This document shows positions 42,720 through 51,348 of a stretch of DNA of 64,000 nt, in pieces. The translations under genes were made by a program, and so were the position numbers. Source of the DNA: Chitinispirillaceae bacterium (lineage in GTDB: Bacteria; Fibrobacterota; Chitinivibrionia; Chitinivibrionales; Chitinispirillaceae); assembly GCA_016927235.1 (NCBI GenBank), contig JAFGNB010000333.1, forward strand, positions 1 to 64,000. Reading direction: 5' to 3'. Every line of letters begins with the position of its first letter. The first letter of the stretch is position 1. Under the pieces are notes generated by a model. That model worked only from the letters and a program-made list of their open reading frames with translations, did not search any database and had not been told where the DNA came from.

Positions 42720-45089
42720 TTAAAAATCATATCCTCCCGAAAAATAAAAGAATTCGTTTCGTTTCAACAGGTACCGTTCGTTGTTTTTCAGAAGTTGGCC
42801 GTAAGAAAATCGCAGCGGACCGAGCAGCGTCATATACGACAAACCAACCCCAAAACCGAGAGGAGCGTCATTAGCAAGATTCCGATAGTCGTGTCTTCCA
42901 TAATTCCATGCCGTTCCCCAGTCGAGGAGCAGATGGGCGAACAGATTTTTTTTGATTTCATACCGGTATTCGAAATGGCAGATACCGAACAGGTCTCCGG
43001 TTACGGCGCGCGGCGGCAACCCGTAAAAAGGAATATAATTATATACGCTCATTTCCTGATAGCGCTCTTGCGCGACGGCGCCGCCGAGATAAGGGCGTTC
43101 CACCTGGGGAAGCGTGTCGTTTGCCCAGGAAAAGCTGATGCATGGAAAAAATGTATGATAGCGGAAGAGGGTGAAATATCTGCCGATGCTCCCTGAGCAT
43201 TTGAGAAAGGAATATCTGCCGCCCAATGCCCTGTCGGCCCCTCCGATTGAGAGAAATTGGCGCAGACCGCTCGTTGCATACGGATATTTATCCATGGAAT
43301 CCATGGTCAGCTTGATCGAGAAATAGGGAAGGAATTTTTGTAAGCCGGTTCCAAGGAGATCCCGCAGCATGTCGGGATCATTCCGCTGGACGCGGAACCG
43401 TTCAAGTCTCATACCGCCGCTTAGAAGAGTAACCCGGCCCACCTGTGCCCCTACAGAGAGACTGAATCCTGTTTTTCGAAGCGTATGTTCCATGAGTGAC
43501 GTGGTGGAGATCATGGTTGCCGAGTCACCAATGGTGGTGACGACCTCCTGAATTTTTTCTTTAGAGGAGTAAATCTGCATCTGGATATTATTCGCGAAGT
43601 TACGGGAAAAAAGTTGATTGCTGTGAACTTCAACGGTGTACTTTTCGCGGCGCAATCCATAGTGCAGGTGCATAAGGGTTATTATTCCGAGACCGAAACA
43701 GTTTTCGTAGGCGGGTTCGATATACCCTTCTCCGAGGTGAAATTCGTCGAAACGAAGCCCTATTCTGGCACGCCAGTATTTTTTCTCTTCAACGGCAATC
43801 CTGCATGTTCCGGCGGGATCGATGTCCAAATTTACGTTTTCAAAAAGAGCGGTTGCATAGAGCGAGGAGACGGCTTTCCGTACCGTTGAAGAAGTGATGG
43901 TGTCTCCGTTTTTAAGCCCTGATCCGACAATAAGAACGCGGTCGGATGTTCGCCGGTTTCCCTTAACGGCGATACCCCTGATTATCGCGGAGGAGGAATT
44001 TCTGCGGGAGTACGGGGCTGTTTCAACCGACGAATCTCGGGAGGGGTTTTCCGATGATGCCGGTCGATACGTCGGTAACGTCTCATGAGGCGCTCCGCCG
44101 ACATCGGCGGCAACAGCCGCAGAGGAAGGGGTGACGGCTGAGCGAAGAAGCGAAGCGATTGAATCGCACAGCGGTTGCGTGCTCTCGAATCCCGACGCAA
44201 TGAGAGCATCGATTTTATCGAAATCGGTATTTTTAATCGCGGAAAGGCGGGGGGAAATAACCAGGTCCGCCCGGCTTTTTTCACGCTCTTTCCGCTGCGC
44301 CGACCCGATCGCGATGATCTGGTCGACGAGTCGTACCGGATTGTCAAGCTCCTCTTTTCGGGCGAAGGGCGAGGTAACATCGACGGCGACGATAACCCCG
44401 GCGCCCATCCGGCGTGCGGTTTCTACCGGGATATTTGCCGAAACGCCTCCGTCGATAAGGAGCGTCGAATCCATTTCGACCGGAGAAAAAGCCGGCGGTA
44501 CGGAACACGATGCCCTGACGGCGGTGCACAAATTGCCTTCTGAAAAGACGACTTTTTTTCCCGACAGCAGATCGGTCGCGATAATGCGCAGCGGTATCGG
44601 CAGGGAGTCGAAATCACACCGCGCATTCGCCTGCGGAATAACCAGAAGCGGCGCCAGAAGGTCATAAAACGATTGTCCGTATGAAATTGCGGTGGGAATG
44701 ATCGGTGTTAAATTGTAATTGAACCGCAATTCGAACAGGGCGCTTGACGGCTCATTCTTCTGGCTGACGAAGAGTGTTTTCCTCTGCGAGCTGTTGCTGA
44801 ATATCTTATTCCAGTCGACCATGCGCGCAAGCGATTCGATGCTGTCTGCGGAATATCCCGCAGAATAGAGCGAGCCGATGATGGCGCCCATACTGGTGGC
44901 GACGATAATATCGGGTCGGATCCTGTTCGCCTCCATCGCCTTGAGCACGCCTATCTGCGCCAATCCACGAGCGCCGCCGCCGCTGAGAATAAGGGCGAAA
45001 CGGGGAGCTGCTGCAGAAGAAGCGATGCAAAACGCGATTGAAAGCACCACGCAGCGCCGGCGTAAAGGGTAACAACTGTTTTTATTCAT
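42720..45089 (-). CDS. Patatin-like phospholipase with outer-membrane barrel (type Vd, PlpD-like)
   Basis: 789 residues. A signal peptide (CVVLSIAFCIASSAAA) is followed by a patatin domain (about 30-310) with LSGGGARGLAQIG, the nucleophile Ser66 in VATSMGA and the Asp in LLIDGGVSANIP. A POTRA-like segment (about 365-440, IIRGIAVKGNRRTSDRVLI) leads into a BamA/TpsB-type barrel of about 350 residues ending in FFYFSGGYDF with a terminal Phe. The order patatin, POTRA, barrel defines PlpD/FplA self-exporting lipases. It may release or anchor a surface phospholipase. Confidence 0.85.
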   Translation of the reverse strand: MNKNSCYPLRRRCVVLSIAFCIASSAAAPRFALILSGGGARGLAQIGVLKAMEANRIRPDIIVATSMGAIIGSLYSAGYSADSIESLARMVDWNKIFSNSSQRKTLFVSQKNEPSSALFELRFNYNLTPIIPTAISYGQSFYDLLAPLLVIPQANARCDFDSLPIPLRIIATDLLSGKKVVFSEGNLCTAVRASCSVPPAFSPVEMDSTLLIDGGVSANIPVETARRMGAGVIVAVDVTSPFARKEELDNPVRLVDQIIAIGSAQRKEREKSRADLVISPRLSAIKNTDFDKIDALIASGFESTQPLCDSIASLLRSAVTPSSAAVAADVGGAPHETLPTYRPASSENPSRDSSVETAPYSRRNSSSAIIRGIAVKGNRRTSDRVLIVGSGLKNGDTITSSTVRKAVSSLYATALFENVNLDIDPAGTCRIAVEEKKYWRARIGLRFDEFHLGEGYIEPAYENCFGLGIITLMHLHYGLRREKYTVEVHSNQLFSRNFANNIQMQIYSSKEKIQEVVTTIGDSATMISTTSLMEHTLRKTGFSLSVGAQVGRVTLLSGGMRLERFRVQRNDPDMLRDLLGTGLQKFLPYFSIKLTMDSMDKYPYATSGLRQFLSIGGADRALGGRYSFLKCSGSIGRYFTLFRYHTFFPCISFSWANDTLPQVERPYLGGAVAQERYQEMSVYNYIPFYGLPPRAVTGDLFGICHFEYRYEIKKNLFAHLLLDWGTAWNYGRHDYRNLANDAPLGFGVGLSYMTLLGPLRFSYGQLLKNNERYLLKRNEFFYFSGGYDF

Positions 45090-45212
45090 TCCACCGTTTC
45101 CCGGAAGGTATCTTTTTTCATTTATCGATTCCTGTCGACGGACAATGACGGCGAGGGTGAGAAGTGTTGAAAATATAATTCATCCACTTTGCGCAATAAA
45201 ACCTTACATCTT

Positions 45213-46898
45213 ATGGATTCCGCAGTACGATGCCGATCCTTTTTCCGCGTTCACTTCCGGGGATGCGTTCACGCCTTTTTCAGGCTGGCGGCACTGCTTA
45301 CGTTCGGCAGTATCGACCTCTCCGCTTTCACTCCCGCGGAACAGGAACTGCCCCTCGATGAAACCGAAGCGGAGCTTTTTTTGGAGGAGGGAATCCTGGA
45401 CTCCGCAGTATGGCAGGTGGTGCTGCCTTTTTACCGCCGACCGCTCGAGGTGCCTTCAGGTGAGCTTGCACAGCTCGAAGAGGCCTTTCCGGAACTCTCC
45501 GGACTGCTCCCGATGGAGCAATCGGAACTGGACCGGTATCTGCCGTGGGGCGACAGGGAAATAGGCCGTTTTTTTAAAGACTACCCGATACTGGCCGGAT
45601 TCAAACCGATCCTTCAGTTCGATCATCACCCTGCACGGCGTAACGGCGCCGTCTCCTTTTACATGAACCGTTCGGGATATGATACCTCGGCAAACCATTC
45701 GGCGCGCCTTCTCATAACGCCCGTACGGCAGGCCGGTTTTAACGGCACCGTTGATTTTACCTCGAATTACGCACGCTGGGAACGACGCTCTTTTTTATTC
45801 AAACCCGTTTCCTGGATGTCGCTGCACCTGGGAAATGCGCTTCTGTTTCCGGATCAAGGAATGTGGTACGGCCATTTTCCCGCCGATACGTCTTCCCGGA
45901 CGGATCCGAAGGCGAATTGGCTCTACGGAGAGACGCCGACCTGGAACGGCCTGGCCCTGAGGTGCTCCGGAACAAAAAAAAGAAACGGATTCACGCCGGG
46001 ACTTTCCTCGTTTTTTCACGAGCGGACTTCCGAGAGAATTGTCGGATGCGAAGTCGCAGGGACGGTGAAAAAAACAATATCCGTTTCACTGGGTACGTCA
46101 CGGCTGTCGTCCGACACTATGGATGCGGCATCGCTGTATTTCCACGGTTCGGTGCACCTGCGGTCGTCGCTGCTCAATTCCGAGTTTTACTGCGGTATGG
46201 AGCATGGCCGCCCGTCCCGTATTCCTTTTTCGTGGAGCACCGTATACCACCGCGACAAGCGTTTCGTTGAACTGCGGATGATTCGTCTGCCGGCACGGTT
46301 TTCCGCCCCCCGGAGCGCCCTGCTGCGCCGTTTTGTAAATGAAATGGAGTTCGACGACACCATTCCCGCAGCGGTTTCACTTGTGAGAATAACCACCGGG
46401 CAGCGTACCGGTTGCCCGGTCAGGGTTCGGCCGCAGGCGGAACTCTGGTTCAACGGAACCGATATCGATCACGGGACGTTTTACCTTCAAGGCGACTGCA
46501 GCGGGAAGTCGCTGAAAAGCACGTTGCTGCTGTCGCAGGAATTCGGGAGTGATGACGGCAGTGCACGCTGGAGTATCATTCAAGGCAGGCTGGAGTGGAA
46601 GGTTATCCCGCAGCTTTGTATGGCCACCAGGCATCGCTGCTCTTTTACCGGTTCCGGAAAAGTGAATTACCGGGGGTCCATCGCACCCGCGATTCTGTTC
46701 TTCTCGTTTAATCGCATTGAACCGTCGATCACCTTCACGGCAAAGGGGAAGGGCGCTCCGTCGATTCTGGCAGGTTGCCGTCAGAAAGCGACTCTTTTCG
46801 AACGGACCTATACCGAGTTTATTTTTCAGAGAACCATCGTACCTTCATCTTCGAGGAGCGGGTTTCGTGTCGAAGGAAAAGCTTCGTTTTTTTATTGA
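45213..46898 (+). CDS. Putative outer-membrane barrel protein with helical N-terminus
   Basis: 561 residues from the ATG at 45213 (TTG 45189 possible; no clear ribosome site for either). A hydrophobic leader (HAFFRLAALLTFGSIDLSAF) precedes a helical region with FLEEGILDSAVWQVVLPFYRRPLEVPSGELAQLEEAFPEL and LLPMEQSELDRYL. This resembles the helix-hairpin-helix front part of some barrel proteins. From about residue 120 alternating strands run to a C-terminal aromatic (ASFFY). The family is not certain. It overlaps the ComEC-like gene by 32 bases. Confidence 0.55.
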   Translation: MDSAVRCRSFFRVHFRGCVHAFFRLAALLTFGSIDLSAFTPAEQELPLDETEAELFLEEGILDSAVWQVVLPFYRRPLEVPSGELAQLEEAFPELSGLLPMEQSELDRYLPWGDREIGRFFKDYPILAGFKPILQFDHHPARRNGAVSFYMNRSGYDTSANHSARLLITPVRQAGFNGTVDFTSNYARWERRSFLFKPVSWMSLHLGNALLFPDQGMWYGHFPADTSSRTDPKANWLYGETPTWNGLALRCSGTKKRNGFTPGLSSFFHERTSERIVGCEVAGTVKKTISVSLGTSRLSSDTMDAASLYFHGSVHLRSSLLNSEFYCGMEHGRPSRIPFSWSTVYHRDKRFVELRMIRLPARFSAPRSALLRRFVNEMEFDDTIPAAVSLVRITTGQRTGCPVRVRPQAELWFNGTDIDHGTFYLQGDCSGKSLKSTLLLSQEFGSDDGSARWSIIQGRLEWKVIPQLCMATRHRCSFTGSGKVNYRGSIAPAILFFSFNRIEPSITFTAKGKGAPSILAGCRQKATLFERTYTEFIFQRTIVPSSSRSGFRVEGKASFFY

Positions 46899-47739
46899 CT
46901 ATTTGTTTATTCCATCGATTATCGCCGTTGCAGGATGCACCGCCTCCGTGACGGATAGTGCCGTCGACGACGTGTCGTTCATGCTGATCGATGTGGGGCA
47001 GGGGCTCTCCCAAGTCGTCGTAGAGGGGGACGAGGCAATGCTTTTCGACATGGGTCCCGTTGACGCGGAGCAGGAATGGAAAAAAGCTTACGCCTCTATC
47101 GGAAAACCGTATATTACGGCGATCGTCGTCTCGCATCGAGACCTTGACCACAGCGGGGGGTTGCATTTTATCGACAGCGCGGTCGACTGGTCGGGAACGC
47201 TCGTGGTCAGCCCCTGGGAGGATACGGTTTTTCTGCGGGAACAGTGTTCGAACTGGTGCCGCCCCGTGCGGTTTGAAACCGTCGTGCAGGATGATACGGT
47301 TGAATTTACCGATGATTGCTTCGTCCGGTGCCTCTGGCCGCCTCCGCTCATCGACGATCCGGTACCCGTACCCGATACGAAGACCAATTTTTACAGTATT
47401 GTCTGCCGGATAACCCACGGGAACACCAGCGTCATGACTACCGGCGATATCGACTCGGTTGCGCAACGCTTCATCACCCGGCGCTATGCTACGCAGCTCA
47501 GGTCGGATATCGTCGTTGTGCCTCATCACGGAAGCGCTGGCGCGGCGTACCCGCTTTTTTACGGATATATCCGGCCCTATCAGGCGGCAATATCGTGCGG
47601 AGAGGGAAATCCCTACGGTCATCCTTCAAGTGAGGTGCTCACCATGTTTTTTCACCTTGCCGTAAACTGTGTTACCACTTCCGGCAGCGGAACGCTCCTG
47701 TGGAAAAGTAACGGATTTTACTGGAACGAACGGTTTTAA
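46867..47739 (+). CDS. ComEC/Rec2-like metallo-beta-lactamase-fold protein
   Basis: 290 residues from the GTG at 46867 (GAGGAG upstream). A leader (IPSIIAVAGCTAS) with a possible lipobox precedes the MBL domain: MLIDVGQGLSQVVVEG, VSHRDLDHSGGL, TTGDIDSVAQRF, VVVPHHGSAGA. These are the motifs of the C-terminal hydrolase domain of ComEC, here without its membrane channel. It may be a secreted nuclease or phosphodiesterase. It overlaps the upstream barrel gene. Confidence 0.78.
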   Translation: MSKEKLRFFIDYLFIPSIIAVAGCTASVTDSAVDDVSFMLIDVGQGLSQVVVEGDEAMLFDMGPVDAEQEWKKAYASIGKPYITAIVVSHRDLDHSGGLHFIDSAVDWSGTLVVSPWEDTVFLREQCSNWCRPVRFETVVQDDTVEFTDDCFVRCLWPPPLIDDPVPVPDTKTNFYSIVCRITHGNTSVMTTGDIDSVAQRFITRRYATQLRSDIVVVPHHGSAGAAYPLFYGYIRPYQAAISCGEGNPYGHPSSEVLTMFFHLAVNCVTTSGSGTLLWKSNGFYWNERF

Positions 47740-47809
47740 CTGGCGGTAAAAGGTGCCGCGGACGTATTTTCACATACTGTTTCATCCCGGAACGAGCTTC
47801 GGAGAAACC

Positions 47810-49144
47810 ATGCGTAGCGTTTGTATACCTGTTGTTTTATTGACAAATTTACTCTTTGCCGACATCGCCGTTACCGTTGATGCGCGGAAAGATCTCCGGC
47901 TGACGGTGTACCGTGATTTCGGCATTGTAAAAGACGTCCGTACCATAAACCTTCCCGAAGGGGCGAACCGTATCCGTTTTGAAGGCGTCGCCACCGGAAT
48001 CAATGCGGAGTCGGTCAATCTTGACTGGAAATCGGGGTCGGGAATCGAATTGATCGGACAGAGTTACGAGTTCGACCTCGTCAGCCCCGTCAAATTGATG
48101 GAGAAATATGTCGGCAGGGAGATTGAAATCGTTCCCCGCAAGAACGAATGGCCCGACACGGCGCTCCAGACCGCCGAACTGATCAGTATCAACGGGAAAG
48201 AACCTGTTTTCCGCATCGGGACGAAAATAACCTTCGGAGATATCGGCAGAATCCTGTTTCCGTACATGCCCGATAATCTTTACACGAAACCGACCCTGCT
48301 GTGGAACGTGTTCATTGCGAAGCGGCGGGAAACGGAAATCGTCGCGACCTATCTGACCGAAGGGATTTCGTGGAAGGCGGGGTATCTTCTTCAGGTCGAT
48401 AAAAAAGAGGAGACGGGAATATTCAGCGGCTGGATCACCATCAATAACGAGTCGGGGCTCGACTGCAAGAACGCTCATATGACCTTTGTCGCGGGCGATA
48501 TCCGGAGAATAGGGGAGCTCCGTCCGCCGGAAATGACGGGGCACGACGCCCGCAGGGCCGTGCAGCAGTATGGTGAGTACAACTTTTATACGATGGACCG
48601 GCAGGTTACCATTCTCTCGAACCACTCGAGCCAGGTCGAATGGATCCCGAGAACCACGGTCAAGCTGAAGCGGCAGTATGTCGTGGAAGTAAACGATGCA
48701 GGCGAAGCGGAAACGGCTCCCGCGGCTGCGTACGCCGCTGTTGAAGTCGAGAATGTCGCCTCGAACGGTCTGGGGCTTCCGCTCCCCGAAGGAATCGTCA
48801 GGATTTTTAAACGGGATGCGAATGATGACAGCCGGTTCATCGGTGAAAACCGGTTCGAGGACACAAAGACGGGGCACGCTTTTTCCGCGACCCTCGGAAG
48901 GGCTGACGGAATAACGGTTTCGCACAAGTCCGAATCGGGAGGGGAACCGAATGTGGTGAGGATCCGCAATGATAACGACCAGCCGGCTCCGGTGAAGCTC
49001 TGCGTTGCGACCGGCGGCAGGAGCGTCTTCGATGCGACGAGAAAATACCTCCTCGTCCGGAATTCTTTTCTTCAATGGAACATTGTGGTAAAATCTCATG
49101 AGGCCTCGACGATTACCTACCGCCTCAAGAAGAAGGGAAAATGA
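47810..49144 (+). CDS. DUF4139-family secreted protein
   Basis: 444 residues from the ATG at 47810, preceded by GGAG. A signal peptide (IPVVLLTNLLFADIAV) is followed by YRDFGIVKDVRTINLPEGANRIRFEGVA and a beta-rich body with WKAGYLLQVD, GWITINNESGLDCKNAHMTFVAGDIRR, and a late VKSHEASTITYRLKKK. This is the DUF4139 pattern; the function is unknown. 70 bases after the MBL gene. Confidence 0.75.
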   Translation: MRSVCIPVVLLTNLLFADIAVTVDARKDLRLTVYRDFGIVKDVRTINLPEGANRIRFEGVATGINAESVNLDWKSGSGIELIGQSYEFDLVSPVKLMEKYVGREIEIVPRKNEWPDTALQTAELISINGKEPVFRIGTKITFGDIGRILFPYMPDNLYTKPTLLWNVFIAKRRETEIVATYLTEGISWKAGYLLQVDKKEETGIFSGWITINNESGLDCKNAHMTFVAGDIRRIGELRPPEMTGHDARRAVQQYGEYNFYTMDRQVTILSNHSSQVEWIPRTTVKLKRQYVVEVNDAGEAETAPAAAYAAVEVENVASNGLGLPLPEGIVRIFKRDANDDSRFIGENRFEDTKTGHAFSATLGRADGITVSHKSESGGEPNVVRIRNDNDQPAPVKLCVATGGRSVFDATRKYLLVRNSFLQWNIVVKSHEASTITYRLKKKGK

Positions 49145-49172
49145 CGTCGCCGGCAAAAGGGGAGCAACTCCC

Positions 49173-51278
49173 ATGACTTTCCAGACGCAAAAAACCTTTC
49201 TCGGAAAGGATCAGTCGCTTTTTCATAGTGAAATCGAGTCCGAGCGCCTGATTTCGATCGTTCGATTCGCAGCGGCGGCGCTCTTCTGCATTATCGCCGT
49301 TTTCAGCGTGTTGCTGGGATCAACCACCCTGAATACCTTCGTGGTACAGGCAATCGCGCTTGCGGTCGTCTTTCTTTACAGCTGTCGTTTTCTGCTTAAT
49401 CCGCGAAAGCGCATCGCTCACGACTCATATCTCTATATTCTGTTTTTTCTCGATATTCTGGTGATCACCGTGATTCTCTGGTCCTATCGTCTCAACGGAT
49501 CAGGGATCGGCATCCTCAACAGCGCGGCGGCGAGCCTCTATTTCATCGTCATCATATTCACCGCCTTTCACCACAAGACGAGCCTTTCCCTCTTCTGCGG
49601 CATCCTGTCGGCGGTCGCCTATTCCATTCTTTACTTTATTTATACCCGCGGCCTGGAGTCTCCGCACCCCCTCCATGATTACACGGTGAGGATCCTGCTC
49701 CTGCTGACCGCCGCACTGCTTGGGGGAATCGTTTCGCGCAACAATTCCCGTACGATACAGAAAGTGATCTCCTCGGAAACCCGCTATCACAGCCTCGTCC
49801 ACCGTCTGCCCGAAATGCTCTTTACGCTTGACGGACGCGGCAATTTCATCTGGGCGAACGCGGCGTCGTCGGCCATTCTCGGCGTTCCCGCAAAGACCGT
49901 TCCGGGCAGGAGCCTGCGGAGTTTCCTGTCGCATCCCGACAACATGACGCTCGATGCAAACGGCGTTCGGGGCACGTTCGGCATCACCGATTTCAGCGGC
50001 AACGAAAAATTCGTCGATTGCATTATTCAACCGGTCGTGGAGGAGAGCGGAGAGGGGGTGTTCGACGGGATCATGTCGGACGTCACCGACAGGGAAAAGG
50101 CGATATCCCAGCGTGAAGAGATGGTGCAGCGGCTGTTCCAGTACCAGAAAATGGAATCGCTTGGAATGCTGGCAAGCGGCATGGCCCATGATTTCAACAA
50201 TATTCTTCAGACGGTCAACGACATCACCGCGATGATACAGCGGGAGAGCAGGGAAGAGGAAACGCTCAAACGTATGGAGTTGATCAATGAGACCATGGCG
50301 GACGCGAAGTTTCTCGTTTCCGAACTGTTCGCACTCGGCAGGAAAAAACCGCTCGATTTCCGCCATATCAATCTCAATTCACTGCTCGAGCAGACGATTC
50401 CCCACTTCAGCAAGCAGTTGGGTCACAATTTCCTGGTGACCCTCGAAACGCCGGAAGAGCCGCTCTGGATCGAGGGAGATCCGGAGCATTTGAAAAGGAT
50501 CTTCCAGAACCTTATCGGCAATGCGCGCGATGCGATGCCCGAAGGAGGAAATATAACCGTATCCTGCGGAAAGGCGGTCAGTTCCTCAAGCGACCGCGTC
50601 GTCGCCGTCCGTGTCAGCGACACGGGAACGGGGATCCCGCCCGAATTGACCGAGAAGGTTTTCGACCCGTTCTTTACAACGAAAAAACCGGGAAAAGGCA
50701 CCGGTCTCGGTCTTGCTCTCGTACGACGCATCGTCATGCTGCATAACGGAACCGTCACGATCGAGAAGTCCGGGTACGAAGGGACCGTTTTTCTGATCGA
50801 ATTGCCGCTCAGCGATGAAAAAGCCCTTGACAGCGACACCAAAGTCTTCATGCTCAACCGTCTTTCCGCATCGGTCCTGCTGCTCGATGACGACTGGAAA
50901 ATACGCGACGTGCTCAAGGTGTTTCTCAGGGAATTCAAATACTCCGTGCTGGAGGCGACCAGCGGCGATGAAGCGTTGCGGCGGCTGAAGAAGAACGTCG
51001 ATGCCTGCACGGTGCTTATCATGGACTGGAAACTGGGCGCCGAAAATCCGCACCATATCATTAAACGCCTCAGAGCAATCAAACCCGACCTGATCGTAAT
51101 CGTCGTGTCGGGATACCCTCCCGAGGAGAAAAGCATCGCCTCCATGCGGATAACGCGCTGGTTTACGAAACCGTACGATAACAATCTGCTCGATATTGAA
51201 ATTCAACGGGCGCTTCATACGGCGCAGACGAAAAAACCGGAAGCGACGGCTGAAGAGGAAGCGGAAAAAAAGTCGTGA
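49173..51278 (+). CDS. PAS-containing hybrid sensor histidine kinase
   Basis: 701 residues from the ATG at 49173 (GGGGAG upstream). Six membrane helices (about 30-190) are followed by a PAS domain (about 200-320, LVHRLPEMLFTLDGRGNFIWANAAS). The DHp His is in GMAHDFNNI (about 340). The ATPase has NLIGNARDAMPEGG, DTGTGIP and GKGTGLGLALV. A C-terminal receiver has LLLDDD and the Asp in LIMDWK (about 618). It is a complete hybrid kinase. No response regulator is adjacent. Confidence 0.87.
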   Translation: MTFQTQKTFLGKDQSLFHSEIESERLISIVRFAAAALFCIIAVFSVLLGSTTLNTFVVQAIALAVVFLYSCRFLLNPRKRIAHDSYLYILFFLDILVITVILWSYRLNGSGIGILNSAAASLYFIVIIFTAFHHKTSLSLFCGILSAVAYSILYFIYTRGLESPHPLHDYTVRILLLLTAALLGGIVSRNNSRTIQKVISSETRYHSLVHRLPEMLFTLDGRGNFIWANAASSAILGVPAKTVPGRSLRSFLSHPDNMTLDANGVRGTFGITDFSGNEKFVDCIIQPVVEESGEGVFDGIMSDVTDREKAISQREEMVQRLFQYQKMESLGMLASGMAHDFNNILQTVNDITAMIQRESREEETLKRMELINETMADAKFLVSELFALGRKKPLDFRHINLNSLLEQTIPHFSKQLGHNFLVTLETPEEPLWIEGDPEHLKRIFQNLIGNARDAMPEGGNITVSCGKAVSSSSDRVVAVRVSDTGTGIPPELTEKVFDPFFTTKKPGKGTGLGLALVRRIVMLHNGTVTIEKSGYEGTVFLIELPLSDEKALDSDTKVFMLNRLSASVLLLDDDWKIRDVLKVFLREFKYSVLEATSGDEALRRLKKNVDACTVLIMDWKLGAENPHHIIKRLRAIKPDLIVIVVSGYPPEEKSIASMRITRWFTKPYDNNLLDIEIQRALHTAQTKKPEATAEEEAEKKS

Positions 51279-51348
51279 GGCGGAGCCCGGCAGCCGGATG
51301 TCGGAAGGAAGAAAGCCACCGTATCTGCCGCCGTATGACCTGCATACT

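Noticed and set aside
47849-49174. Minus-strand open frame of 441 codons
   Set aside because: It is opposite the DUF4139 gene, which has a signal peptide, ribosome site and family motifs.
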